Assembly (NCBI RefSeq): GCF_018131005.1
Contig: NZ_JAFCJK010000016.1
Span: forward strand, 1-64,000
Length of the DNA stretch: 64,000 bases
Source: Bradyrhizobium lablabi
Lineage (GTDB): Bacteria; Pseudomonadota; Alphaproteobacteria; Rhizobiales; Xanthobacteraceae
Direction: 5' to 3'
Shown here: one piece after another, positions 46,363 through 55,051 of the stretch
How the letters are laid out: every line of letters begins with the position of its first letter
How positions within the stretch are numbered: position 1 is the stretch's first letter
Translations under genes and position numbers: made by a program
The notes under the pieces: generated by a model
Told to the model about the DNA's origin: nothing
The model's input: only the letters and a program-made list of their open reading frames with translations
Database searches by the model: none

Positions 46363-46947
46363 CTAGTCGAACAAGCCTCTTTCGGGGACGAGGATCACGT
46401 CGCCGGCGCGCAACTTGATGTTGCCCTCCAGGTCGAGTCCGGCTTCATACGCGCTGTAGTTGAACATGAAGATGGTCTCGTCGCCGCCAGGGGCGCGCCG
46501 CCGCACCTGGATTTTCTTCTTGGCGGCAAACGGCCCGATCCCGCCGGCCAGTGCAATTGCCTGCATCAAGGTCGTCGGCTGCCGGACAACGTAGGAACCG
46601 GGGCGGATGACTTCTCCGGTCACGAAAATCTTGGGCTTGAGATCCTCTTCGGGAATCTCTTTCGGCGCGGCCACCACGGCGACCGTGATATCGAGGTTCT
46701 CATCCTTGTAGTTGCCCTTGAGCTTCTGCCTGAGGATGTTCTCAATCGCCTGCGGCGTCAGTCCACGGGCCCGGATGTGGCCGGCCAATGGGAACGCGAT
46801 CTCCCCGGACGGATCTACCGTTACATTGCGGTCGAGCTTGGGGTCCTGCAGCACCGAAATACTGAGACTATCTCCTACCTTGAGGGCTTGGGCGCTCGCC
46901 GCCGAAATTCCCAAAAATACGCAAAAGGCGACCAAAAGAACCCGCAT
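46363..46947 (-). CDS. Polysaccharide export (OPX) protein, short form
   Basis: The 194-residue product has a signal peptide (cut after ASAQA) without a lipobox, an N-terminal polysaccharide-export domain (LKVGDSLSISVLQDPKL, VDPSGEIAFPLAGHIRARGLT) and one SLBB domain (VTGEVIRPGSYVVRQPTTLMQAIALAGGI). It lacks the C-terminal membrane helix of E. coli Wza, so it cannot span the outer membrane alone. The adjacent barrel may supply the pore. ATG 46947 has 'agggga' 7 bases upstream. Confidence 0.9.
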   Translation of the reverse strand: MRVLLVAFCVFLGISAASAQALKVGDSLSISVLQDPKLDRNVTVDPSGEIAFPLAGHIRARGLTPQAIENILRQKLKGNYKDENLDITVAVVAAPKEIPEEDLKPKIFVTGEVIRPGSYVVRQPTTLMQAIALAGGIGPFAAKKKIQVRRRAPGGDETIFMFNYSAYEAGLDLEGNIKLRAGDVILVPERGLFD

Positions 46948-47071
46948 TGCTATCCCCTAATCAGCGAAGCTTGGGCCAACGCCTAGGCTTTGCGGGGCGG
47001 CGCGTGAAATGGTTAATTCGCCGACGCCGACCTAGCCGACTCCTCCGCAGAACCTATTCGGTTGCAGATAC

Positions 47072-47908
47072 CTAGGGAACCCGCGAGACCTGTTTGACCG
47101 GAAAAATACTATACTGTTGCTTGTCTGCAATGACGTCCCTAACCAACTGATCAGAAATGACTTTCCTGTCGTTGGCAAAGCCATAAACGAGTGCGGTATC
47201 GCAGAGCACATTGATCATGCGTGGGATGCCGCCGGACGAGGTTGCGATCAGTGCGCAGGCCTCCTGGGTGAAGAGCGGCCGGGTGGCGCCGACCGCCTGC
47301 AGGCGGAAGGCGATGTAGTTGGCGACCTCGCGCGCATCCAATGGACGAAGATGAAAATCGGACGAGATCCTTTGGGCAAACTGGTGCAGCGATGGTGCAA
47401 GCAATAGCTCCCGCAGCTGTGGCTGGCCAACCAGGATCAGCTGGAGGATCTGGAATTTGTCGGCGTTGATGTTGGAGAGCATGCGAAGGTGCTCGAGCGC
47501 CTCGGGCTCCAGATTTTGCGCCTCGTCGATGATCAGAATGGTGCGTCGCCCATTGGCGTATTGGCCGTATAAAAAATCTTGAAAGTGCTTGAAAAGACTG
47601 GGATAATTACCCTCGAACGGCTGTCCGACCGACATCAGGATCCATTGCAGGAGTTCTTGGCGTCCCTGGGGGGAGTTGGAGATCAGGCCGACTGTGATTG
47701 CCGGACTGATTTTCTTGAGGAGGTGTCGAACCAGGGTGGTCTTGCCCGATCCGATCTCGCCCGTGATCACCGTGAAGCCTGCATTGTTCATCACGCCGAA
47801 CTCGAGCATGGTGAACGCCATCGAGTGCATCTTACCCCAGTAGATGAGATCGGGGTCGGGCAGGATCGAAAATGGCTTCTCCCGCAGCTGGTAAAATGCC
47901 TCGTACAT
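47072..47908 (-). CDS. ExeA/GspA-like AAA ATPase of the exosortase EPS locus
   Basis: The 278-residue product opens with MYEAFYQLREKPFSILPDP, the standard start of ExeA-like secretion ATPases. It has Walker A GEIGSGKT near 50-57 and Walker B TILIIDEAQN. A member of this family (PEP-CTERM locus subfamily) is normally found beside exosortase EPS genes, with no proven role. ExeA itself helps place the T2SS secretin, so a link with the T2SS here is possible. RBS 'tagga' lies upstream. It is divergent from the Wzz-like gene. Confidence 0.87.
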   Translation of the reverse strand: MYEAFYQLREKPFSILPDPDLIYWGKMHSMAFTMLEFGVMNNAGFTVITGEIGSGKTTLVRHLLKKISPAITVGLISNSPQGRQELLQWILMSVGQPFEGNYPSLFKHFQDFLYGQYANGRRTILIIDEAQNLEPEALEHLRMLSNINADKFQILQLILVGQPQLRELLLAPSLHQFAQRISSDFHLRPLDAREVANYIAFRLQAVGATRPLFTQEACALIATSSGGIPRMINVLCDTALVYGFANDRKVISDQLVRDVIADKQQYSIFPVKQVSRVP

Positions 47909-48153
47909 GCTGTTCCTACACTCGAACCGACGCCTGCTTATAGCTTAAGTCGGAAAACACTTCGCAACCCGCGCCTGGGTTTCTTCGTTTTGCGTAAACT
48001 GGAATCGCTGGGGCTGGGAACCTGACCGTTAAGGCTGACCGCTCAAATCCAGTTCCTGTTCAACAATTCATTAAATTGAGGGCAGTTGGGTGATATAATC
48101 ACACAACGGAGCGTGGTAAGAACTCCTGTGCCGTTGGAATAGACTGATTTTGG

Positions 48154-49503
48154 ATGACCATGCTTCAAAAAGTTGATTTCGAAGACGATTTCGAGGATTT
48201 GCAACAGGATCGCGGTCATCTCTTGCGCCCGTCATTCTATTTCGCGGTGTTTGCGAGGCGTTGGCCTTATTTCATATTTCCATTTCTCTTGATCGCGTCG
48301 GTCGGAATTGCCGGCGCGTTCCTGTGGCCGGCGACCTATCTATCGGAAGGTAAGGTCCTCGTTCAGTCCCAGCAAATTCCCTCGGAGCTGGTGCGCCCGA
48401 CCGTGACCAGCGCCGCACAGGAGCGCATCCAGGTTATCCAGCAGCGCACCATGACGCGGGACAATCTGATCGCGATCGCCGACAAGTTCCAGCTCTTCCC
48501 TGAGAAGCGGACGCTGATGTCGGTGACCGAGCTCGTGGAGCTGATGAAGAAGAACACCAAGTTCTCGGCGGTCGATCCTCAGATCGACTTCAAGCAGCGG
48601 TCGCGCTCGGCCCTGGAAAATCCAACGATCGTGTTCTCGGTCGGGTTTGAGTATCCGGATCCGGTGGTCGCGTCGCGGGTCGCCAATGAGTTGATGACGC
48701 GCATCCTCAATGAGGATTTGCGCGATCGGACGAGCCGGGCAACCGATACAACCAAGTTCTTGTCGCGCGAAGTACAACGGCTTCAGGCCGAGAACACGGC
48801 CCTCGATAACAAGATCGCCCAGTTGAAACTGTCGCAGGGCAAATCTGCCACCACGAAGAGCGACCAGCCTTCGACGTTGGATCAGCTGAAGGCGGAATTG
48901 CTGCAGAAGAGCGCGCTCTATTCCGACCGGCATCCCATGATTCAATCGCTGAAACGGCAGGTAGAGGCCCTGGAGAAGGCCGCTCCGCCGACTGCCGCGA
49001 CCGACGCAGGCGCCGCCGCGAGCATCGAAGCGATGACCACGCAGCAGGAAGCGCTTCAGAAGAATCTCGAGGCGGCATCAGCCAAGCTTGCCGCCGCCAG
49101 GCTTGGCGAGAATCTCGAGAAGGATCAGCAGTCCGAGAAACTTGAAGTCATCGAGCAGCCAACCGTGCCGGTGGAGCCGATCAAGCCGAACCGGCCGAAG
49201 GTCGCTGCGATGGCGCTTCTGGCAGCTCTCGCGGCCGGTGTCGGCCTTACTTTCCTGAGAGAAATCTCCGACAAGGCCATTCGCCGGACCGGTGACGTTT
49301 TCAGTGTGATCGACAGCAAATTGGTGGTGTGCATTCCCTATATCATCACAGCGGCGGAAGTTCGTCGCCGCAAACGACGCCTCATCGTGGCTACTTGCGC
49401 TTCGGTCGTGCTGGTCGCCGCTGTTCTCGGCGGCGCCTACTTCTTCCTGCCGCCGCTCGACCTTGTCATTGCAAAGGCGCGGGTCGGATTGTTTCGGTTA
49501 TAG
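48154..49503 (+). CDS. Wzz/GumC-type polysaccharide co-polymerase
   Basis: The 449-residue inner-membrane protein has a membrane helix near 37-57, a periplasmic Wzz domain with long coiled coils (about 155-310), and a Pro-rich segment VPVEPIKPNRPK before a second helix. A third hydrophobic segment (about 415-435) follows. It controls chain length with the tyrosine kinase encoded just downstream, and the two fit the PEP-CTERM locus chain-length determinant and autokinase families. ATG 48160 is an alternative start. Confidence 0.87.
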   Translation: MTMLQKVDFEDDFEDLQQDRGHLLRPSFYFAVFARRWPYFIFPFLLIASVGIAGAFLWPATYLSEGKVLVQSQQIPSELVRPTVTSAAQERIQVIQQRTMTRDNLIAIADKFQLFPEKRTLMSVTELVELMKKNTKFSAVDPQIDFKQRSRSALENPTIVFSVGFEYPDPVVASRVANELMTRILNEDLRDRTSRATDTTKFLSREVQRLQAENTALDNKIAQLKLSQGKSATTKSDQPSTLDQLKAELLQKSALYSDRHPMIQSLKRQVEALEKAAPPTAATDAGAAASIEAMTTQQEALQKNLEAASAKLAAARLGENLEKDQQSEKLEVIEQPTVPVEPIKPNRPKVAAMALLAALAAGVGLTFLREISDKAIRRTGDVFSVIDSKLVVCIPYIITAAEVRRRKRRLIVATCASVVLVAAVLGGAYFFLPPLDLVIAKARVGLFRL

Positions 49504-49520
49504 GGTCTGGGAGCGCAAAC

Positions 49521-50327
49521 GTGGATTCAATCAAACAAGCTGTCGAACTCGCCCGAGCGAGCGACGCGCCGGGGCCGGCTCCAAACGCCTCGGCTGGAGA
49601 GATCTTTCGTCCAGGCGCGCTCGATCCGAAGATGCGCGAGGTCCGCCTGGATCCGGTTCATCTCGAGCGATCGAGAATCGTCGCGCATGCCTCGTCGAAG
49701 GAGCAGGGGCGCTATTACGACATGCTGCGCACCCAGGTGCTGCAGGAGATGGACAAAAAGAGCTGGCAGTTTCTGGCGGTCACGTCGCCGACCGCGGGCT
49801 GCGGCAAGACCGTCACCGCTTGCAATCTCGCGATGAGCATCGCCCGATTGCCGGAACGATCAGTGTTGCTGGTGGATCTTGATCTCCGCAAGCCGACGGT
49901 GGCAAAATATCTCGGCGCGGAGCCTACGGACGGCGTTATGAGCGTGCTGGAGGGGCGCAGCCCGCTGTCGTCAGCGGTGACCCAGGTCAGCGTCGGTCCA
50001 ACGAGCTTCCTGGTTCTTTCGGGAGGAGTGTCGTCCTCGAGTTCGTCGGAATGGATGGCCTCTCAAACGATGGGGACGCTGCTGCAAACCATCAAGCGGG
50101 AATTCCGCTCACGCCTGGTCATATTTGACCTGCCACCCATGCTGCTCGGCGACGACGTGATTTCGATCCTGCCGCGGATGGATGCAACGCTGCTTGTCGC
50201 TGGCGTCGGCAGCACGTCCGTGTCTGATATCAAGGAGTGCCAAAAGCACTTGCAGCGGAGCCCGGTCGTTCGCGTCGTGGTGAACAAGACCGCCGAGGTC
50301 ACCGACTCCTACTACGGCTATTATTGA
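49521..50327 (+). CDS. CpsD/CapB-type tyrosine autokinase
   Basis: GTG 49521 has 'gggag' 7 bases upstream, 17 bases after the co-polymerase. The 268-residue kinase has Walker A SPTAGCGKT, Walker A' LLVDLDLRKP, Walker B LVIFDLPPML and a terminal tyrosine cluster DSYYGYY, the likely autophosphorylation tail. It regulates EPS chain length together with the Wzz-like protein. A longer open frame upstream lies inside the co-polymerase gene. Confidence 0.88.
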   Translation: MDSIKQAVELARASDAPGPAPNASAGEIFRPGALDPKMREVRLDPVHLERSRIVAHASSKEQGRYYDMLRTQVLQEMDKKSWQFLAVTSPTAGCGKTVTACNLAMSIARLPERSVLLVDLDLRKPTVAKYLGAEPTDGVMSVLEGRSPLSSAVTQVSVGPTSFLVLSGGVSSSSSSEWMASQTMGTLLQTIKREFRSRLVIFDLPPMLLGDDVISILPRMDATLLVAGVGSTSVSDIKECQKHLQRSPVVRVVVNKTAEVTDSYYGYY

Positions 50328-50333
50328 CCCTCG

Positions 50334-51038
50334 CTAGAAGGGCGAGTTCGGCGGCAGAAACGCCGCAATTTCCGCGGCCGGCACGAAATACTTGGCGATA
50401 TCCTGGGTTTCGGTCCGTCGAGACAGGGGATCCACCTTCGATCGCGAGATCTTGCGGCTCATGATGCCGAGCAGGCAGCGGCGCTCGGCGTCAAAAACGC
50501 CCGATCCCGAATTACCGGTATACGCCACATCGGCGATCACCGTGCGAAACTTGCGCGTTCCCTCGGGAAGCCGATCAGCCGACAGGATACGAGACTGTGC
50601 GATGCCTTCCGGCACGACTGTCACAACGCGCTGACCCGGAAGCGGGGGCGTGTCGCATAGGCTGCTGCGCCGCAGCCTGAGCCGTATGGGAAGCAGGTTT
50701 TGCTCCACCGCGAGGAGGGTCAAATCGGTCCCCTCGAAGCTGCCTTCCTTGACGACCTGGGTCGGGTATTCTTGCCCGGCGATGACGACCTTGGGCCAGG
50801 ACAACCAGGCTCTGCCGACGACATGTGCGGCCGTGAGGAAGAAACCGCGTCCGAGGTAGATACCGTATCCGGGCCAGGACTGCTGTGGCGTCCTGTGAAT
50901 GTTAACTGCGTAGGCGAGTAGCGAGTCGTTAAAGTCCTGCGCGGCGGCGGGTCCGACAAAAGCTGTCGAAGCGAACATGCCAGCGACCAGGAGCCTCGCA
51001 ATGCGGCTCGTCACTACGACGTTCTTTGGCTTGGACAT
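50334..51038 (-). CDS. Secreted trypsin-like serine protease
   Basis: The 234-residue product has a signal peptide (cut after GPAAA) and a chymotrypsin-fold triad: His72 in TAAHV, Asp105 in GTDLTLLAV and Ser177 in GNSGSG. It has no PDZ domain. Two cysteines (Cys128 and Cys188) could form a disulfide. It is convergent with the tyrosine kinase and lies downstream of epsI on the same strand. A role in processing secreted or PEP-CTERM proteins is an inference from location. Confidence 0.83.
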   Translation of the reverse strand: MSKPKNVVVTSRIARLLVAGMFASTAFVGPAAAQDFNDSLLAYAVNIHRTPQQSWPGYGIYLGRGFFLTAAHVVGRAWLSWPKVVIAGQEYPTQVVKEGSFEGTDLTLLAVEQNLLPIRLRLRRSSLCDTPPLPGQRVVTVVPEGIAQSRILSADRLPEGTRKFRTVIADVAYTGNSGSGVFDAERRCLLGIMSRKISRSKVDPLSRRTETQDIAKYFVPAAEIAAFLPPNSPF

Positions 51039-51067
51039 CTCTGACTCGCGGAGGCACTCGGGCTCTA

Positions 51068-51100
51068 AGGCATGATTCGGAGAAGCAACCGGCAGCTTTC
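51068..51100. repeat. Possible degenerate copy of the dispersed repeat
   Basis: 'aaggcatgattcggagaagc' resembles the opening unit of the repeats at 9077 and 10437 with several mismatches, and lacks the downstream blocks. It lies between the protease and epsI genes. The match could be accidental. Confidence 0.3.
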
Positions 51101-51111
51101 CTTTCGGCCCT

Positions 51112-51807
51112 TCACGATGCGCCCGTAAAAAACTTCAATTCCTTCGCCGGAACCGCGGCGAGAAGGTCGCGAATGAATTGGTCCTGGAGTTTGAATGAGG
51201 CTTCACGCGGAAGGCCAATCGTCGAAATTCGGATGAGCGCGCCGTCGGGAATAACGCCGCGCAGCCCGTATTTGAGGCGGCTCAACTGGTGACCGACAAC
51301 ACCGTTCGAAATGTCGTTGCCGACCCGCATCCAGTATGTGACGGGCTCATAGCGCGACTCGCGCTGTGTGATCAGCCGCATCGTGCTGATCGGTGGAGTT
51401 CCATCCCTGTAGCTGACCGCTGCCTCGGTCTTCTCCGAGATGCGGAAACCGTTCGCAGTGTAACAAATTTCAGGGCGATGCGACTTGAGCCGATAGTTCT
51501 GCACCGGGCCATAGGCGACAAGCAACATTACGATATTGCCGCGACCGTCCGAGTACCCCCGTCCAACTTCCTGGCTATAGTTCTTTCTCTCGGTGGTTGG
51601 ATCGAGAACATACTCCTCATTCGGTTTGACCGGACTGATTTCGGGCACCAGGGTCCACGTGCCAAATTGCTTCGGGATCACGTCTTCAAGGCTCGGCGAT
51701 GCGGCTGTTCTGGCCATCAACTCTCGAGGTTGCATGACCTCCGCAAGGATAGCCACGCCCAGAATTGCGACGCAAGCCAAAACAACCTGAACGCGATTGA
51801 TCTTCAT
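51112..51807 (-). CDS. epsI: Exosortase-associated protein EpsI
   Basis: The 231-residue product has an N-terminal membrane anchor (about 7-25) and an EpsI domain: FGTWTLV, the central LLVAYGPVQNYRLKSHRPEICYTANGFRI and YWMRVGN. EpsI proteins occur almost only with exosortases and EPS genes, either fused or separate; their biochemical role is unknown. It is divergent from the epsD-exosortase genes, with about 250 bases between. Confidence 0.9.
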   Translation of the reverse strand: MKINRVQVVLACVAILGVAILAEVMQPRELMARTAASPSLEDVIPKQFGTWTLVPEISPVKPNEEYVLDPTTERKNYSQEVGRGYSDGRGNIVMLLVAYGPVQNYRLKSHRPEICYTANGFRISEKTEAAVSYRDGTPPISTMRLITQRESRYEPVTYWMRVGNDISNGVVGHQLSRLKYGLRGVIPDGALIRISTIGLPREASFKLQDQFIRDLLAAVPAKELKFFTGAS

Positions 51808-52055
51808 GTTGAAACTCAGTTCGGGATGGAATTTCTGTTGGTCAATATCGATTGAACATATAGGTGAAATGGGCTGGACTCCAATTAAATTGGCTGCAAT
51901 CTAACGCCCCTGAACATTAACATAAACGATCGAAATTTGCGACTTTAGGCGCGTTGACCTCGACGCTTCAGCGATAACTACGTAAGCAGAGGCGGGCGCG
52001 AGCCCGTGCGTTCGGGCAATGACCGAGCGCGAATGGAATCACGGAGTTCGAGATC

Positions 52056-52925
52056 ATGGGCTTGCTGTCCAAGTTCGGTCAAATGGTCGCAGCCTTGGGC
52101 TGTTGTGCAATCCTTCTCGCTGCTTGCGGGAAACAATCCGGAGAGCAGGCCGCCGCCTCACGGGGGCAGGTCATCGCCCGTGTTGGCGATCAGGTTGTAA
52201 CGACGCAGGAGCTCGAAAACGAATTGCGCCTCGCCAATGTCCCGCCGGACAAACAGAAGGACCCCGAAGTTATCAAGAAGGTGCTCGGCGATCTTGTGGT
52301 TCGTAAGTATCTCCTGCAACAGGCGCTCGTCGCCAAGCTGGATCGAGAGCCGGGCGTCCTGCTGGATCTCCTGCGTGCGCGAGAGCAGGTTCTGGAGAAC
52401 GCGATCCTCTTCCGTACGGTGTCCGCGAAAGCGCCGAGCAAGGCGGATTTGGACAAGTACATTGCAAGCAATCCCGCTAAGTTTGCGGACAGAAAGGTCT
52501 TTAGCATCGAGCAGATCGGCTTTCCGTTCGGCCTGAATGGTCAGACGATCGTCGAGGCTAATAAGGGCGCCAAATCACTCGATGAAGTCGACCAGCAATT
52601 GACGTCGGCTGGAATTCCCCATGCGCGCCAAACGGCACTATTGAGCAGCAGCGACATTTCGCAGGATCTTTACGCCGCAATTCAAGCCAAAAAGGCTGAC
52701 GACGTATTTTTTGTTCGGGCCGGGCCAAACGGGATCTTCTTCAAGGTGAAAGGCGAGGAGCCGCGTCCGCTCGAGGGCGAAGCGGCAGCAAATGTCGCGC
52801 GCCAGCTGATGCGGGCCGAAGCCTTGAAAGCAGAAGCCGGAATCGCGGCCTATTCGGCCAATATCGAGGCAAAGTATGAGGGAGACTACGCCAACATCAT
52901 GAGGCCGGGTGAGAAGAAGAACTAG
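52056..52925 (+). CDS. epsD: EpsD-family peptidyl-prolyl cis-trans isomerase lipoprotein
   Basis: The 289-residue product has a lipobox LLAAC and a SurA-like N-terminal segment (IARVGDQVVTTQELENEL ... VVRKYLLQQALVAKLDREP). A PpiC-type domain follows but is not well conserved. The EpsD family is regularly found in exosortase EPS loci and is thought to help fold exported proteins. It is followed by the small accessory gene and the exosortase, in the same direction. Confidence 0.82.
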   Translation: MGLLSKFGQMVAALGCCAILLAACGKQSGEQAAASRGQVIARVGDQVVTTQELENELRLANVPPDKQKDPEVIKKVLGDLVVRKYLLQQALVAKLDREPGVLLDLLRAREQVLENAILFRTVSAKAPSKADLDKYIASNPAKFADRKVFSIEQIGFPFGLNGQTIVEANKGAKSLDEVDQQLTSAGIPHARQTALLSSSDISQDLYAAIQAKKADDVFFVRAGPNGIFFKVKGEEPRPLEGEAAANVARQLMRAEALKAEAGIAAYSANIEAKYEGDYANIMRPGEKKN

Positions 52926-52993
52926 TTCAAGAGATCATTGAATCTCTCGGCTGGATTACGTTCCCGTTTTGGTGTTTAGGCGGCCCAAAGCCC

Positions 52994-53218
52994 ATGGCAA
53001 CATTCTTCGATGTCGTGACCGTGACCTGCTTTGCGGGGTTGGTTATCGCGTTCTTTCAGTTTACCGACAGGGAAACGCGAACCCTGATGCAGTTCACCCT
53101 GATCGGCGTCGTATTTGCCGTCGCAAACCAGGCCGGCAACGCGGGTTCGGCTGTTCTCGCGCTGGTATTAATTGGAGCAGGGATTGCGTACGCGGTCTTG
53201 CTTGTGAGGCGTCGATAA
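52994..53218 (+). CDS. Small membrane protein beside exosortase (XrtV accessory-like)
   Basis: The 74-residue product has three hydrophobic helices with a short basic tail (LLVRRR) and the segment FFQFTDRETRTLMQFTLIG. I recall a small 'XrtV sorting system accessory protein' family of this size beside exosortase V genes, and this fits, but I cannot verify it here. It lies between epsD and the exosortase gene, apparently in the same operon. Confidence 0.6.
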   Translation: MATFFDVVTVTCFAGLVIAFFQFTDRETRTLMQFTLIGVVFAVANQAGNAGSAVLALVLIGAGIAYAVLLVRRR

Positions 53219-53273
53219 AACCGGTTGTTGGCCATTTGGCAAAATGCTAATTATCAGTTTCATTTAATCGGTA

Positions 53274-54194
53274 ATGATGATGACTTATTCGCAAGTAATT
53301 CAGCCGGCAAAATCCGACACGTTGAAAAACTTACTGTGGCCCGGGCTGCTGATTGCCTGCGTTCTCGTTGCCTACATTCCGACGGTCATGGGCTTGATTG
53401 ATGGCCCTTGGCAGACTGAGCAGGAAGGCCATGGTCCGCTGATTATCGCGGCCTGCCTCTGGCTCGTCTGGCAATCGCGCGCAAGCTTGCAAACGGTGAA
53501 GATAGCGCCAGCTCCGGTGTCCGGCTGGGCGGCACTTTTGTTTGGGCTGACGCTGTTGTTCTTGGCTCGACTTCAGCAAGGCCTTGTCACGTTCGAGACA
53601 TTTTCGATCATTCCGGTGATCGTCGGTTGCATCCTGATCGTGGCAGGCTGGCCGGCTTTGCGCGTGCTTGCCTTCCCGATCGTGTTTTTGCTGTTCGCCG
53701 TGCCAATGCCGGATTGGATCGTCGACGCCGCGACGGTGCCATTGAAAGTTTTCATCTCGAACATGGTGACGCGCATTCTCTATGCCGCGGGATACCCGAT
53801 CGCACAGAACGGCGTCATGATCATGATCGGCTCTTACCAGTTGCTGGTGAAGGACGCGTGCTCCGGCATGAACTCGATCTTTGCGCTCTCGGCGATCGGT
53901 GTGTTTTATGCCTACGCATTTCGCTGGTCGGAAAAGATCCGCAGCTTCATCCTGTTGGCATCCATCATTCCGATCACGATCGCGGCAAATTTTATTCGCG
54001 TTCTGGCGCTCGTGCTGATCGCCTACTACGGTGGTCCGGACGTGCTCGAGGGCACCGTCCACGACTTGACGGGTATCAGCCTGTTCGTGGTCGCGCTTGT
54101 ACTGCTGTTCCTGCTCGACGCGGCTCTAGGGCTGTGCGTGGCAGCTTTTGGGCGGTTTCGGCGACAAACTGCTCCGAATGGCGGTGTCTCATAG
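53274..54194 (+). CDS. Exosortase (XrtV-like transpeptidase/protease)
   Basis: The 306-residue product has about eight membrane helices and the three catalytic residues of exosortases: Cys196 in KDACSGMNS, Arg242 in ANFIRV and His263 in VHDLTG. Exosortases cleave C-terminal PEP-CTERM signals at the inner membrane and probably transfer the cut protein to another molecule. Seven proteins with such signals are encoded here. EpsI is a separate gene, and the small upstream protein suggests the XrtV subtype; that subtype call is tentative. Starts 53274, 53277 and 53280 are equivalent. Confidence 0.92.
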   Translation: MMMTYSQVIQPAKSDTLKNLLWPGLLIACVLVAYIPTVMGLIDGPWQTEQEGHGPLIIAACLWLVWQSRASLQTVKIAPAPVSGWAALLFGLTLLFLARLQQGLVTFETFSIIPVIVGCILIVAGWPALRVLAFPIVFLLFAVPMPDWIVDAATVPLKVFISNMVTRILYAAGYPIAQNGVMIMIGSYQLLVKDACSGMNSIFALSAIGVFYAYAFRWSEKIRSFILLASIIPITIAANFIRVLALVLIAYYGGPDVLEGTVHDLTGISLFVVALVLLFLLDAALGLCVAAFGRFRRQTAPNGGVS

Positions 54195-54333
54195 GTCGCT
54201 TTCCATCGACGCGACGGCTGTACTGCTGAAAGAGCCTCGGTCGTAGCCCGGCCGTCGCGCGTCGGTTTGAATAGCCCTCAAGCAAGCGCCAAGGCAATTT
54301 TCTCTCACCGGATTTAAATCGCTCCCGGGTTCC

Positions 54334-54341
54334 TTGACGCG
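54334..54341 (+). promoter_or_regulatory. TTGACGCG element upstream of the 54392 PEP-CTERM gene
   Basis: TTGACGCG lies 58 bases before the start codon. Closely matching 7-8-mers stand upstream of the PEP-CTERM genes at 58345, 60297 and 62979. It may be the -35 box of a shared promoter type, but no good -10 is seen at the proper distance here. Confidence 0.4.
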
Positions 54342-54391
54342 AATCATTTTATTGCCGAGAAAGGCGGCGGTTCTCAGGGCTGGGGGCGACA

Positions 54392-55000
54392 GTGAAAAGC
54401 TGGATTATTGCGACGACCTTAGGTTTGGTGCTTGGCGCTGCTTCTGCCAATGCAGCTACGATTACCGACAATTTTTCTTTTCTGGATGGTTCAAACACCG
54501 TCATAGCAAACGGTTCGTTTAGTTACTCATCCGCAGCGACCGGAACAATCGGCTTCTCCGATTTGAGCGCGTTCACATTCAACGCATTTGGGCAGGCCTA
54601 CGATCTGGCGTTTGTTAACGGGATCCCGACGGATCCCAGTTTCCAGAACTATGTATATTTTGGTTACGACGTCACCGAACACCAATTCGTTCCGGCGCCA
54701 ATCGATGGATATTTCGGGCCGACGAGCGCAATTCTTGCAGCGACTGATGGATTCACTGGATTCTTTGTGTCACCTTTGCCGGGGCAAGCGGACCCGGCCG
54801 GCACAGGATCTGACGGACAAATTGCCGTTTACACCACAGTCAATGACGTGACTGATGTCTCACTAGTTAACGCCAAAACACTAGTGCAATCGATCCCTGA
54901 GCCCTCGACTTGGGTGCTGACGATCCTTGGCTTCGTTGTTCTTGCGGCCGTAGCGCACAGGCGGAAATATTCGCCAAAGCTGAGCGTTGGTTGGCGCTAG
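54392..55000 (+). CDS. PEP-CTERM sorting-domain protein next to the exosortase
   Basis: GTG 54392 has 'gggggcg' upstream. The 202-residue product has a signal peptide (cut after SANA), a Ser/Thr/Phe-rich body and a divergent sorting tail: IPEPSTWVLTILGFVVLAAVAHRRK. The tail has WVLT instead of WAMM. It is the substrate nearest to the exosortase gene, about 200 bases downstream. No domain beyond the tail is recognised. Confidence 0.85.
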   Translation: MKSWIIATTLGLVLGAASANAATITDNFSFLDGSNTVIANGSFSYSSAATGTIGFSDLSAFTFNAFGQAYDLAFVNGIPTDPSFQNYVYFGYDVTEHQFVPAPIDGYFGPTSAILAATDGFTGFFVSPLPGQADPAGTGSDGQIAVYTTVNDVTDVSLVNAKTLVQSIPEPSTWVLTILGFVVLAAVAHRRKYSPKLSVGWR

Positions 55001-55051
55001 TCTTCCCTGTATTCGATCGCGTTGCTCGAAGCGGCGTCGCGCGATGAGCGT

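Noticed and set aside
45964..46986. 340-residue plus-strand frame
   Set aside because: It covers the reverse of the beta-barrel and OPX genes, whose signal peptides and domains are clear.
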